A stretch of 64,000 bases of DNA from Perilla frutescens (Eukaryota > Streptophyta > Magnoliopsida > Lamiales > Lamiaceae): positions 13,975,501-14,039,500 of the forward strand of contig BRKX01000004.1 in NCBI GenBank assembly GCA_026008535.1. The letters are read 5' to 3'. The translations under genes were made by a program, and so were the position numbers. Numbering within the stretch: position 1 is the first letter of the stretch; every line of letters starts with the position of its first letter. Below, in pieces: positions 36,391-48,545 of the stretch. Under the pieces are notes generated by a model. That model was given only the letters and a program-made list of their open reading frames with translations, was not told where the DNA came from and did not search any database.

Positions 36391-36563
36391 CTAAGCTTTA
36401 TAGTTAATTTTGCATATTCCAACACTTGCATGTTAAAAATTTTGAGGATTTTTGTGCAAAATTCAAAAATTGGAATTGACAAAGTTATTACTTATCATGG
36501 ATGAAATTGACAAGAATGTGCAAGATAATACATAAGCTCTTATCATAATCGATTATTCTAAGA

Positions 36564-36794
36564 ATGAGTCAATGCTTATACGATGATGAAGCCATGGATA
36601 GCAAAGATGATGAAGAACCGGAGTTGCAATTTAGAGGACCAATCACAAGATCAAGAGCTAAGAAGTTGCAAGCTTACTTGCAAGTGTTGATTCGAAGAAA
36701 GATCGAGATTGGAGATCAAGAAGTCAAAAGAAGCAATTCCAAGATAGTTAATTTATTAACTATTGAAAATCAAGAACACACCATGGAGTATTAA
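36564..36794 (+). pseudogene. C-terminal tail of a Ty3/gypsy polyprotein
   Basis: The 76-codon frame contains GPITRSRAKKLQ, the tail motif seen after integrase in the intact-type polyprotein at 59100 (GPVTRSRAK). It has no integrase core upstream, so only the last part of pol survives. A 1-kb LTR follows directly. The arrangement shows a 5'-truncated element on the plus strand. Confidence 0.7.
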
Positions 36795-36824
36795 TCTTGA
36801 AGAGATGAAGATGAAGAGTTCAAG

Positions 36825-37825
36825 TGCATGTGTGCATGTGCATGTAATTGCCGTGTGCATGTGTGTACGATTTTGTGCAAGAAATCGGCCCTTAATTGAT
36901 TTAATTATGGGGTTGATTTTATTTAGACTATAGTATTTATTTTATTTAATTAAGACTATAGTTGGATCAGATTTATTTAATTAATTAAGTGTAATTTTCA
37001 TCCATAATGAGGTCAAGTTTGACTAGAATTGTATTTAAGGCAATTTCCTACCTTGAATAGAATTCTAGTTTAGGGAACTTCCTAGTATAGTTAGAGATCC
37101 CTTTTGGATCAATCTTTAGGCCTTTTTTATGATAAATTTCGTCCCCTTTAGTACCTATAAATAGGGGATCATTGTTACATTGATACTTTAGACATTCTTG
37201 AATTAATTTGCTTTTTTGCATTCAATTTGTGTCTCAAATCTATTTGTCTTTTGAATACTTTTCACACGAAAATATTCATTCTTGGAGCTAGCAACTACAA
37301 GTCTTATTCAAGGGTATTGCTCAATTCACTTGAGGGATTGACCGGTATTCGCTAACGAGGAACAACTTGGAGATTTCAACCTTGAAGACGTTCGAGATTC
37401 AAGGAGGCTATCGGGTTGTGAATCACTACACCAACAACTCACGTCCATCACCACCATTGACGACATTCATTCCTCCACCAACGTCCATCCCACGGCAACC
37501 CCACAAAGATCGAGTTCTTCAACCAATCGTTAAATCCGTAAGTTCGTTCAAAAACACTATCATATCCTACCTTCTCCAAGCCCTTCTTCACCATATCTCA
37601 CACACGAAATTCCATCATAAATCCAGCCCTCATACACGTCCAATTCAGCCCCTTGAACCTTTGGTTTGTGTTATTTAATTTGTGTCATAGTTCTAGGTAT
37701 TTTAATTGTCTAGATTAGCCGTAATTTTGTGTCGGATTGAATCCTTCTTAATTCTGACGTGTTTCGATTCTTAAGTCTTCCGCTACGTCGTTATTATCAT
37801 CCTAGTTCGTGTCTGGGTCGTATCA
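36825..37825 (+). repeat. 3' LTR of the truncated gypsy element (plus strand)
   Basis: After a purine-rich stretch (GAAGATGAAGAG) the sequence contains blocks shared with the LTRs at 38447-41857 and 58247-58954. These are 'ttgactag...atttaagg', 'agaattctagttt', 'cctataaataggggatc' (a TATA-type promoter) and 'ttcttcacca'. It ends GTCGTATCA, like the ATCA/CATCA ends of the other two. The start (36825 or 36831) is uncertain. Confidence 0.72.
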
Positions 37826-38446
37826 TACGAGCACAATATGGAGGTAAAATTTTTACATAAACTGTTAAAAAGATAATCGGTTCGTGTTTGATATTGTATA
37901 ATATTTTAGTTGATACTTTAATGAACATTAGATGATACTTTAAGCTTGTCTGGATCTCTGATTGGTATACAAAGACACAGCTTTGATGAGATGTACGAAT
38001 TCTACTACAAACATGCTAGGGATGTTGGATTCGGTGTTAGGAAAAATACACAAATAACAAATAGTGTTGGCGAAGTGGAGAATCGGCGAGGTCGGATGGA
38101 TGAAATCGGAGAAGATGAGAGATCGAGAGAGAGGGGGCGGGTAGGGTTAGAATATAGATCGAAATAGGAGGGAAAACGGGTGAGGTAGGTCAAGACATGT
38201 ATTTAAATGCTGAGTCATGGGTGTCGGGAGGGTCGGGCGTCTGATGGGTCAGGCCCAGCACCAGTTAGATAGGAGAATTTGTGTTATTTATATTGTGTAT
38301 TACCACGTACTTGGCGATTGTTGTTGTACCAATTGGCCATAATTTTGCAAAAAGTAGAAAATGTGCGTAACATGAAATATGAGACAAAACCTATGGAACT
38401 GTGAGTGCACATCAATTTAAACAGAAAAAAAATGACAATATAATTT
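37826..38446. other. Spacer between two inverted gypsy LTRs
   Basis: This 621-bp stretch holds 'gatgatacttt' motifs like those of the array at 28749 and a GC-richer purine block (38050-38200) with short frames in both directions. No gene was recognised. Confidence 0.4.
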
Positions 38447-39059
38447 TGATGTGATCTAGGATGAGATAGGATTGAACACACGTCGACTCAACTGTAAGGG
38501 TTCTAATACTCGAACAGCTAAGGAAATAGACTCGATTAATTTACCTAGACTATGACACGACACCAAATAAAACACAACTAAATAGGGGAAAAAAAGAGTT
38601 GTTTAGGTTCGAATAAGAAAGGATATGGCTAGGGGCGTGAAGTATAATGTTGTGTGGTGAAGAAAGGCTGATGTAGATAGGTTATGACAAGAAAATAGAG
38701 AACTTACGATATGGGTGCTTATTTCAGCGCGAATAACACGTATGTTGGCAAACGAATGGAACAGCTTGGATACTTGTAGAACTTGGCGTGAACTTGATGT
38801 ATGATAGTGTTATGGACGTTGGTGGATGGATGGATGTTGTTGAAAGCGCGCGGCGTTGATGTAGATTGAGACGATAACACAACTGCAAACCCCATGAAGA
38901 TAACCTTACGAAACGTACACCAATCGGTTGTCTTCTCGATAGCGATCTAACCCTATTCCCACAAGTAAAATAGAATGAGACCTTGAATAAAACTCAAAAG
39001 TTGCTAGCTTTCAAGAGTATTAATTTTTCGACTAAAATTAATAAAAGAGCTGAAATTGG

Positions 39060-41490
39060 TAGGGTTGTAAATGAGCCAAGCTACCCGTGAGATACTCGGA
39101 GATCGACTCGAAAAAAACTCGCTCGAATGTGACTCGGCTCGTAAACGAGTCGAGCTCGAGCTCGCTAAATGAGCTCGAGCTTTTTGTCGAGCCGAGCTCG
39201 AGCTTGGGGGTGCTCGGCTCGAGAAGCTCGTGAGCTTACTCGGCTCGTGAAGCTCGCGAGTAGTTAACCGAGCTGTCTCACGAGTAGTTAATCGAGTAGT
39301 CTCACAAGTAGTTAATCGAGTTGTCTCGCGAGTAGTTAATCGAGCAGTCTCGTGAGTAGTTAATCGAGAAGTCTCGTGAGTAGTTCTCACGAGTAGTTAC
39401 TTAGTTCATGATACAACTTTCGAACTATACTCGATTTGAAACTCGAATTATATATTTTTTTATTTTTTCTAATGTTTTTAAAATAAAATTTATTTTTGTT
39501 AAAATTTTCAATTAATAATAAAATGGAATCAGTGGTAATAACATTACTGGTATTAAATTTAAAACTTCTCAATTAATTAAATAAAAACTATGAAATGAAA
39601 TAATATTTCAATTCATTGACAATTTGATATGTGTGCATCGATCAAGGTAGATTAAATAATAAATATAAAATAAAATAATAGTTTTACTTAATACTATATT
39701 ATCAAAATAAATATTAATATTAACCAAATATTATGAAAAATAATACTTTACATGAAATATTAATTGAAATTAATAATTTTTAATTGATATTAATAAAATC
39801 AATTAGTTGATCAAAGTCAATATAAGTTAGTAACAACTAACAATACTATCGAAATCAATAGTAATATATCATATATACATTGTAAACAGTAATTTATATA
39901 TTTATATTACTCTATTTTATATATCCGAGAATCGAGATAATATATACTCTAAGTATATATACATATATATAATCTTTCTTAACTATATTTTAAATTATTA
40001 TATCTTCTTAAGTAATAATGAAAAAAATTAAAATAACAAAAAGCCAGACTAATATTGACAAATTAATATTCTTCATTCTTCATTCTTCAATCTATTAAGA
40101 AATAAATATAAAATAAAATTATATTTTTAACTAATATAATGGAAACAGTGACTAATATTAACAGAAAATTATACTTAACTGAAATATTAATTGAAATCAA
40201 TAATTGTTATTTCCTAACTAATATTTCAAAGTCAAAATTTTAAATTAATTAGCAATAATAACACATTTTACAAACAAAAGATAAAATTATTGAATATACC
40301 GTATATCAATATTATATATACATAGTAATTAGTAATATTATTCTATCCTATATTCGAAATAATATTTACTCTAACACTAATACACTATATATATAATCTA
40401 TCTTAACTAGATTTTAAATTATTATATCTTAAGTAATAATGAAAAAAAAAAATCAAGACTAATATTGACAAATTAATATTCCTCAATCGATTAAGTAATA
40501 AAAATAAAATAAATCCAAATGATAATTTTATCTAATATTAAAAATAATGACTAATACTAACAAAAAATATATTATACCTGAAATATTAATTGAAATCAAT
40601 AATTGTCATCTCTCAATTAATATTTTCAAAGTCAAAATTTAAGATTAAGGAGTAATAATAACACTTTTATAAACAAAAGTCAAAATTATTGAATATATCT
40701 TACATCCTATATCATATATACATAGTAATTACTAATTAGTAATTAGCAATTTAAGTAGTATTATTCTATCCAATATTCAAGATAATATTAACACTAACAT
40801 TATATATATGTATATATATATATAATCCATCTTAACTAGATTTCAAATTATATCTTAAATAATAATGGGAAAAAAAGAAATAACAAAATCAATACTAATA
40901 TTGACAAATTAATATTTCTCAATCAATCAAGTTAGAAATATAAATAAACCAAAATGATAATTTTGTCTAATATAATCAAAATAATGACTAATACTAACAA
41001 AAAAAAAATATATGACGTATGTTGAACTTTGTTTGAAATAAACCAAAATTATAATTTTGTCTAATATAATCATATTCGACTTTGTCACGTATGTTGAACT
41101 TTGTTTGAAATATTTTAGGAATTTTGTTAATATGCGGGGTTATTATTATCGATTTTTTTAGTTCCAGACAAACGAGTCGAGCTTAATTTCGAGTCGGACT
41201 CGAATATAACATAAACGAGTCGAACTCGAGTTGGACTCGAATATATCATTAATAAGCCAAACTCGAGTCGAGTAATCGAGATCGAGCTCGAGTTCGAGTT
41301 AGACTCGAATAACAGTTAAACGAGTCGAGCTCGAGTCAAGCTCGAGCCGAGCTCGAGTACATATTTTTCTTCTCGAGCCGAGCTCGAGCTCGAGTATAAA
41401 GCTCGAGTCGAGCTCGAGCTCACGAGCAGTTAAACGAGCCGAGCTCGAGCTCAGTGATACTCGACTCGACTCGGCTCGTTTACAGCCCTA
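39060..41490. mobile_element. Non-autonomous hAT element (2431 bp)
   Basis: The ends are TAGGGTTGTAAATGAGCC on the left and GGCTCGTTTACAGCCCTA on the right, near-perfect inverted repeats with the YAGGG start typical of hAT. The 8-bp duplication GAAATTGG (39052-39059 and 41491-41498) confirms the superfamily. The subterminal 300-400 bases at each end are packed with GAGCTCGAG-type repeats. The centre is made of about four degenerate repeats of about 420 bp. No transposase frame exists; the 128-codon minus frame at 39004-39390 is a product of the subterminal repeat. Confidence 0.92.
39590..41030. repeat. About 420-bp tandem repeats inside the hAT element
   Basis: The phrase 'aagtaataatgaaaaaaa' recurs at about 40013, 40433 and 40857. 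It is followed each time by 'actaatattgacaaattaatatt', 'gaaatattaattgaaat' and 'tataatc(t/c)atcttaactagat'. A more diverged copy precedes at about 39590. Spacing is 420-424 bases. Confidence 0.85.
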
Positions 41491-42129
41491 GAAATTGGTG
41501 AGACACAATTGGATGCAATATAGCAAAATACTTCAATAATGTCTAAAGAAAATAAGTCATAAGGATCCCCTATTTATAATAGTTGGATTGAAAATCCTAT
41601 ACTAAAAAGAATTAAATCTGAACTAGGAAACTTCATAAACTAGAATCCTATTCAAAGTAGGAATCTACCTTAAATAAACTCCTAGTCAAATCTATCTATT
41701 TTGACCGAAAATAAAATAAAGAAAATAACTAATAATCTGATCTAATTAAATAATTTGGGCTCCTTAATTTTCAAACATGAAGAATTAAATCTTCATGGGC
41801 TGCCCAAATCATCGAAAATTCCATGCATGAGTTCGACGTGCACGAGCCATGCAAACACGCCGAAATCCTTCTTCTCTCTTTAAGTTCTCGTGCTCTTCAT
41901 GTCTTGATCTTCTCCATCTTCAATGGACAACAAGGTAATCCATTTAGGGCTGCAATGCACGATCTCTTCTTATTCTAACTTGCGTCGCACATAGGCTTGG
42001 AAATAGCCTTGCAATTTCTTTGCTCTAGGTCTTGTGATCGGCCCAATCATTTGCATCTCCGGATTATCTTCTTCAATCCTTGGCATGGCTTCATCACATT
42101 TATACTCGGTTTTTATCTTTTGAGATCAA

Positions 42130-44325
42130 AAGTAAAAATATTTTGATATTTTTCAACAAGACCATGTCAAGTGTGATCAAAAACATAATTTTCTCTCCAC
42201 CAAATTATAGCATCTCCTAAATATCTTGGAAATTTTAATGTTAATTAAGCATTGTTTTCAAAATTGGACCATATATTGATTTGCCTCAATCGGGAAGATC
42301 ATTCGTCCCAGCTCAAATAGTATTAGAAATTGAAAACTCAAAATAACTGAATCCATCAAAAATCAGGTCAACCGGATCTTGATGGAACAAAGCAGTTGAA
42401 AACGGTCAACAGTTTTTTTTTATTAATCCTTTTTATTTATTTTTTTCAACTTTTAAATTTAATTGGAAGCGCTTTCAAGAATTTGGATCTGAGGTTTAAT
42501 TTTAATTTTTTCGTAAATAAAAATTAGGGTTGATTGAAATTCAGTACAATTTACAATTTAGACACAAATTTTAAAGCATTGCAACTATAAGATAATTTTG
42601 CAATTTGTTGCAAAATAAACACAATAACAATATAATATTTCATACCAATCTTTGTCATGTTAATGAAAATCAAATCATAATTATGCTGCATGTTTACAAT
42701 TTTGCAATATTACATGCTCTATATAATTTTTTCATATGTCGCAAAAATTTGTGGGTGTTTGTTTCGCAACTAATTGAGAAATCATATTGTGATTGTAATA
42801 TTTTAAAGTCCGTGCCTTAATTATAAATTTTGTGAAAGTTTATGTTTTTTTCATAATTAATCCTAAAAAATAGCATATTATATTATCATCTTATGTACAA
42901 AACCAAATCAAATTCGATCACTAGTAAATATATCCGCCCCCTCAAAATTATAGCATGAATATTTTTATGGTTGCAGTCAAATTGATCAGCTTGCTAAAAC
43001 CTCCCCCATTTTTGTGAAAATATCAAATATGCATCAATCCCCACCAACCAGCCGCCCCCTACAAATTCCAAATTAAAACCATTATTTTTAACATACTATT
43101 TTTAAGACTTTACAGACTTGCGTCACCTAGTAACCACGCGAGTTGAGATTTTTTAGTCTCAATTTATGTGTGTCAATCATGTATTAATATTAAAATTATA
43201 TAATATTAAATTAAATTTATTATATTATAACTAATTATAATTAATATTTATTGCTAAAAATTAAAATTTTAAAAATATATATATACTCTAAGTTTAGAAT
43301 AATCAACCCCAAAAATCAATTATATTAACTAAAAATGAAAATTAAATATTAAAAAAAATTATAAATCATAATTGGTTGGAATAAACCCTAAATAATAATG
43401 TAAAATTATATTAAACTAAAAGAAATTAAAATTGAAGAAAAAATGAAAGAAAAATAATAATTTTAAAAAAAATTATACACGGTTAACACACATAAATTAA
43501 GATTAGAGAATCTCAAGAGGTAACCACGTGTTATATACTTATATTGTACATATAATAATGTACTAGCTAGTATATATATCTCGAATCACAATAAATAGAT
43601 AAATACGATGATCAATTGAAAAAGGGACACGAATCGAGTTGTGATCCCCTGTCCCACAATTAATATTCATTTCCAAATTTGAAAATTTTGGAATATTGAC
43701 TATACATTTATGAGATGTACCCCTAACTTTCCAAACAGGGGATGTGACATCATCAACTGTAGATTAAGGACCCGAACTCCCATGATAACACATACACACA
43801 CATATATACATATATGGCAAACAAATCATTATGTGATGAAAAAAAAAATTAAAAAAAGAAGAAGAAGAAGAAGAAGAAGAAGAAGAAGAAGAAGAACCGT
43901 TATATTAGTGAAATTGGATGCACTATGTTAATTAGTAGCTAGCTAGAGACTGAACACCACGAGCGAACCATTGAATTGAAGTTCCCCTCAACATTGACCA
44001 AATGGACCTTATTCAGCTATTTAGCACCACTACTAGATTTCTTTCGTCCTTTCACGCCAAAACAAAAAAAAAAACAAAAAAACACGCTTTTTTCTTTCAT
44101 AATTAAGCAACAGCAAAAACCAAATACAATTTGGCATATATACTATTATTTCAATATTATTATTTTAGACGTATATAATGAATTTCGAAGAAAAATAACA
44201 TCGATATCTATTGAGTATGCATATATAATTCATTAGTTGATGTGTGTATCTATTTTAGCATGCAGTGTATTTTAAGAGATGAACATGATGCATGAAGTCT
44301 ATCCATCTATCCTCAGAATATTCAA
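42130..44325. other. AT-rich intergenic sequence
   Basis: No gene was recognised. A (GAA)n tract lies at 43858-43896. The ORFs here are low-complexity or built on the repeat. Confidence 0.55.
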
Positions 44326-44329
44326 GTTA

Positions 44330-44554
44330 GGGCATTTTTACTTTGAGGATATACAATTTGAAGGATAAATAGGTTATAGGATGAAAGGATGGATAAATCA
44401 TATCCCACCTCTTTAGGTGGGATACATATTCCATAAATAAGCACCCAAAGCTCCTTTTATCACGGACTTTGGGTTATCCACTATTTTAATATCATGCAAA
44501 GTAAACATATGATAACTTATTAATCCACTCTTATCCATCAAAGTAAACGAGACC
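44330..44554. mobile_element. Tourist-like (PIF/Harbinger) MITE upstream of the MYB gene
   Basis: The left end GGGCATTTTTACTTTGAGGA is mirrored on the right by 'tccatcaaagtaaacgagacc', and TTA flanks both ends (44327-44329 and 44555-44557). It is 225 bp and includes an internal hairpin, CCCACCTCTTTAGGTGGG. A 3-bp TTA/TAA duplication is typical of PIF/Harbinger. Confidence 0.85.
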
Positions 44555-44557
44555 TTA

Positions 44558-45363
44558 GTGGAGTCATGATCTTATAACTATAGATACATAAGGTTTGCAT
44601 TTTGATAAAATATTGAGACATAATCTACAAAACAAAATTAAGTGTATAGATATTAATTAATCTTTTTTCAGTAACTACTAATCAGTATTGCTATATTTAG
44701 TAAATCAAAGAGATTCTACATCGATGGGCAGATGGCCGGAATATAATGTGTTAATTAAGCAAGTTACGTACGTACCATACAATTAACAGGCGGCATTGAT
44801 ACAATTCGACTACAAAGAAACTAATATAATTATATTCGTTCTTCGATAACAAAATCCCGACGAACACTATATATAGAATTATATATATCTCTGTGTGTGT
44901 GTGTGTGTGGAATTAAAGGGAACGATCAATTAATTAAGTCGTGATATTTTTTCCTGTATAAAAATATATATTAATTGAAATTTTGCATACTTTTCTTCTT
45001 TAGTTGAAAAAAATGAGGGCCACGGTCTACTTTGCTTTACGCAATACACCAAAATTTATGGCGAATGTCTCTTTACTTTTCTTCCTTTTTCTTTTACTAA
45101 ACGCCAAACTGCCGAAGAATGATTGTAATTTTTTTTCACTCTTATCAAAAAATAACTTCAGATTATAACATTAATATTTATCCCCAAAAACTAGATATGA
45201 TGTTTATATCTTATAAATATTCGGTACTATAATATGTATACGTATTCTGAAGAATTATAATTCAAAATTAGAAAATATATTTGAAAAATTAATAAAATAA
45301 TTATATATCATAAACAGGTAATAATTAAGTAATGTATGTATGTATGTATATATATATATATGA

Positions 45364-45402
<39 letters not shown>

Positions 45403-45970
45403 TTTATTTTTGATAAAAAAAAAAATCTGAAGTTGGTGGGTTGAAAATGTTTTTTTCAGTTTGGTGCGTGCAAAAACTGTACTATAGTTGTTATGCAAAT
45501 AGTTGGAGATGGCTTAGAATGGAACAAATCACGTAACAAGATTAGGCAAATTTCTTAGTAGAAAAAGGTGTAGTGAATCTATATAAAGTACTAATTCTTC
45601 ATATTTCTCCATTAATCATGAATGTCAAACCTTTGGCCCAACGTAGGGCTATAATTAAGTAAGACTAGTCTTACGTAAGAACATCAATTTGATAATTGGC
45701 AAGACTAGTACTAATTAATTATTCGCTCTCACAATTTAGGTATCTACTGATTTTAGAATAAATAAAGAAAATGGTACAGTGATTATTCGATTCACATGAC
45801 GATATAAAATTGTTGTGATCTAGAGAATCTTCCGACAAGCCATTGGTGGATTTTGATATTGAAGTCTTTCTAATTTTCTTTCAATCAAATAAAAATAAAT
45901 AAATTAGAAAATCCCTTGTACAATCACCATATTGAGGTAGAAAATCATGTCTTTCTATGTCGTCTACTAG
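44558..45970. other. Upstream region of the MYB gene
   Basis: No gene is present. It contains (TG)n near 44893-44907, (GA)n at 45370-45399 and TATA-like boxes. An alternative TATATAAAG box is at about 45580. Confidence 0.5.
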
Positions 45971-45971
45971 T

Positions 45972-45982
45972 CCTATATATAG
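45972..45982 (+). promoter_or_regulatory. Putative TATA box of the MYB gene
   Basis: CCTATATATAG lies about 210 bases before the start codon and ahead of the (CT)n leader. Position and sequence fit a plant core promoter; the transcription start is inferred to be near 46005-46010. Confidence 0.45.
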
Positions 45983-46007
45983 AGAGAAAGAGAGAGAAGG
46001 TAAAGTG

Positions 46008-46067
46008 ATGAAAGAATATAATCCACCATGCAAGAAAGCAAACAAGACTCCAATATACCTTAGTTAG
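46008..46067 (+). other. Possible upstream ORFs in the MYB leader
   Basis: If transcription starts just after the TATA box, two short frames precede the main start. One has 19 codons (46008-46067) and the other has 11 codons (46028-46063) in a different frame. Both stop before the (CT)n tract. They could dampen translation; this depends on the real transcript start. Confidence 0.3.
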
Positions 46068-46087
46068 TTTTCTCTCTCTATATTTCT

Positions 46088-46092
<5 letters not shown>

Positions 46093-46174
<82 letters not shown>
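46093..46174. repeat. (CT)n tract in the presumed 5' leader of the MYB gene
   Basis: About 41 CT units end 20 bases before the ATG. Pyrimidine-rich leaders and GAGA-type elements are common in plant promoters; this one is unusually long. Confidence 0.92.
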
Positions 46175-46178
<4 letters not shown>

Positions 46179-46193
46179 ATCTAGAAATAAGAA

Positions 46194-46522
46194 ATGGGTC
46201 GAGGGAGGGCCCCTTGCTGCGATAAGACGAAGGTGAGGACCGGTCCGTGGAGCCCTGCAGAGGATTTGAGGCTTATGAATTTCATCCAAAAGCATGGACA
46301 CAGCAACTGGCGTGCTCTCCCCAAACAAGCCGGTATAGTATATAAGTATTAATTAAATTAATTAATCTCCTTCTATGATATATATATATATATATATATG
46401 TTGTTCTGTGATCAAATATTTTTTACAAAATATGAATTTCTTTTGAAAAATTCCAATGGGTATCAAATCCGTTCAAGTATGATCATTTGTTTTCTTAATA
46501 TCAGCAGGGACGTACGTTCTTG

Positions 46523-46574
<52 letters not shown>

Positions 46575-47890
46575 ATTAATCAACTTACTAAACCTGCAGA
46601 TTTATTTTCTATCTTTATTTTCTTGCGTTTTCAACTGTGATCATATCATATATGAGCAGCATGAAGTCTCTCACATTTCGTGAATGACAATTCAATAATA
46701 GAATATTAATTAAGAGCAACAATATTATTCATTAAATTAATTAACACGAGCTAGGGTCATATATATTTTAGAAATTAATATTATATTAATAGGATGACCA
46801 GTTGGTAATTAATTCATGTGCTAACTAATCCTCTAATAATAAAATGCATGACATAATGCGAATTAGCTTCACTCATAAGGTAAACTAATTAAACATGTGG
46901 TTGTTTTCTTGATCAGGAGAGAAAAAGAAGAAGCAAAAAATTCAAGTAAAATGAGGCGGTTAGGACTTACAAAAGTGGTTGGGGGGGGGGGGGGGGGGTT
47001 AAAGTCGCGGGTCATCAGTCATTTAATCAATGAATATATATCACAAATAATATTAATCTTAATTTTATCGATTATATATATAAAAGAATTTGTGTACGTG
47101 TTCAATTAATTAATGGATATAAATATATATATATATGATGATGATGATGATCTTGTGCAGGACTATTGCGATGTGGTAAGAGTTGCCGTTTGAGGTGGAT
47201 TAATTACCTAAGGCCAGACGTGAAACGAGGCAACTTCACGCCTGAAGAAGAAAATACCATAATCCAACTCCACAATTCTATTGGAAACAAGTACTTGACA
47301 GTAACTCACTAACCGACATTATATAATTATATTTATAGTAGGATCGGAATATTACATTAATTAATGATATTGTACATTATATTATACTACGTACGTAATT
47401 AACGTTGGTGGATGATATATATATATGGATGTGCAGGTGGTCGAAGATCGCGTCGTGTTTGCCCGGAAGAACTGATAATGAGATCAAGAATGTGTGGAAC
47501 ACACACTTAAAGAAGAGGCTGAAGAAAAGTAGTAGCAGTAGCAGTGGTGGTCCGGAGAAAATTAAGGAGTGCTCAACTGAAAATTCATGCATAGAGCTAG
47601 ACGAGTCTCCATCATCTTGTTGTTTATCCAACAGCCCGAAAGAAGCAGCAGTGTCGTCGTCGGATTTGGATGGTGATTTGTGGGAAGTGCTGGACTCATT
47701 GGATCCAATATTAGAGCCCAGAAGAAGGCAAGCAGGAAAAGTCCAAGTGGAAGGCGAAGAAGTTGGTAGGTGGTTGCAACTCTTGGAAAATGAACTTGGA
47801 CTGGCAAATGATGGTGATCATCTGCCAGATATTATTACCACTGCAATGTGGCCTAACTCTCCCTCTCATCATCACTATCTTGGCATCTAA
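46194..47890 (+). CDS. R2R3-MYB transcription factor, subgroup 3-like
   Basis: The gene has three exons (46194-46332, 47161-47290, 47437-47890) and encodes 240 residues. Both introns are GT-AG and sit at the two standard R2R3-MYB positions (after residue 46, and within the Lys90 codon before Trp91). R2 has Trp19, Trp39 and Trp59. R3 has Phe72, Trp91 and Trp110, with normal 18-19-residue spacing. The start MGRGRAPCCDKTKV and the segments LPKQAGLLRCGKSC and DNEIKNVWNTHLKKRL are typical of subgroup 3 (MYB58/63/10/72). Family members act in the nucleus; MYB58/63 activate lignin genes and MYB72/10 act in iron-deficiency responses. The bHLH-interaction signature in R3 is absent. The C-terminus is Ser-rich, then acidic (DLWEVLDSLDP) with RWLQLLENELGL near the end, a likely activation region. 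Which member it is cannot be decided from sequence alone. Confidence 0.93.
46333..47160 (+). other. Intron 1 of the MYB gene
   Basis: The 828-bp intron runs from GTATAGTA to TTGTGCAG. It holds a (TA)n microsatellite (about 46525-46572) and an 18-base G homopolymer (46981-46998). Open frames within it are products of these repeats. Confidence 0.9.
47291..47436 (+). other. Intron 2 of the MYB gene
   Basis: The 146-bp intron runs from GTACTTGA to GATGTGCAG and splits the codon for Lys90 after its second base. Confidence 0.92.
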
Positions 47891-48540
47891 CCAAACTCAA
47901 TCTATTATCTACGTCTCTCTCTCTCTCTCAATATAATTCCATTCCTTTTTCGATCACTATAATTAATTTACTCCCATCCATGTTAATTCAAATATGTACC
48001 GTACCTGTATCACTATGCACAAAAATTGAAAAATATATATACATATATAGTCGATCGGACGAGACTACGCGCGGTATCCATATTATATTCACATCTCCAT
48101 CGTATGTATCTATATATGCTCTTGTCTTGTTTTGGTTGCGTTCAATGCTATTATATTATATTGTATTCCGCAACTCAGACAAAACGAACACATGTTTTCT
48201 ATTTCTCCTTTTTTTTTTGGGCGTTAATTATCTGTAATTCGCCTCTTCCTAAACTAGTAGTTAGGTAACCGGATGGGCCACGACGTTCCCTTCATCTAAT
48301 TAGTCATGAATTCATAATGTGATGATATTGAAATCAAAACGTTAGTATTATCACGATTAGTAATTAAATACAACTTGCTCATGAACAAGTCACATCATCT
48401 TTTTAATTCAATATTACTCGCGATACATAACTAGATTAAATTATTACTACATGTGTATTCAGCATTCACTAAATTGATCCCAATATTAAATACATTATTT
48501 AATTAATAATATTTATTATAAATTGAGCAACCAAGTTCAA
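47891..48540. other. 3' flank of the MYB gene and intergenic sequence
   Basis: A (CT)n run lies at about 47914-47928 just after the stop codon. No further gene is seen. The 3' end of the transcript cannot be placed. Confidence 0.5.
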
Positions 48541-48545
48541 CTTTT

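Larger units (their letters stand above)
38447..42095 (-). mobile_element. Truncated gypsy 3' end (minus strand), split by a hAT element
   Basis: On the minus strand a short pol tail (42095-41970, GPITRPRAKKLQ then a stop) is followed by a purine tract and an LTR of about 0.97 kb. The LTR begins near 41857 and ends ...GATCACATCA at 38447. A promoter-like TATAAATAGGGGATCC lies near 41560. The LTR is interrupted at 39052-41498 by a hAT element with its 8-bp duplication. Together with the plus-strand copy at 36564-37825 it forms a tail-to-tail pair. Confidence 0.78.

Noticed and set aside
39004..39390. 128-codon minus-strand frame rich in TTRETARLTT repeats
   Set aside because: It is a translation of the hAT subterminal repeat and crosses the element border; no gene-like composition.
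43710..43931. 73-codon frame with a poly-Arg run
   Set aside because: It is the translation of a (GAA)n/(GAAGAA)n microsatellite.
45945..46328. 127-codon minus-strand frame with a long Arg/Glu run
   Set aside because: It is the antisense of the MYB first exon and its (CT)n leader.
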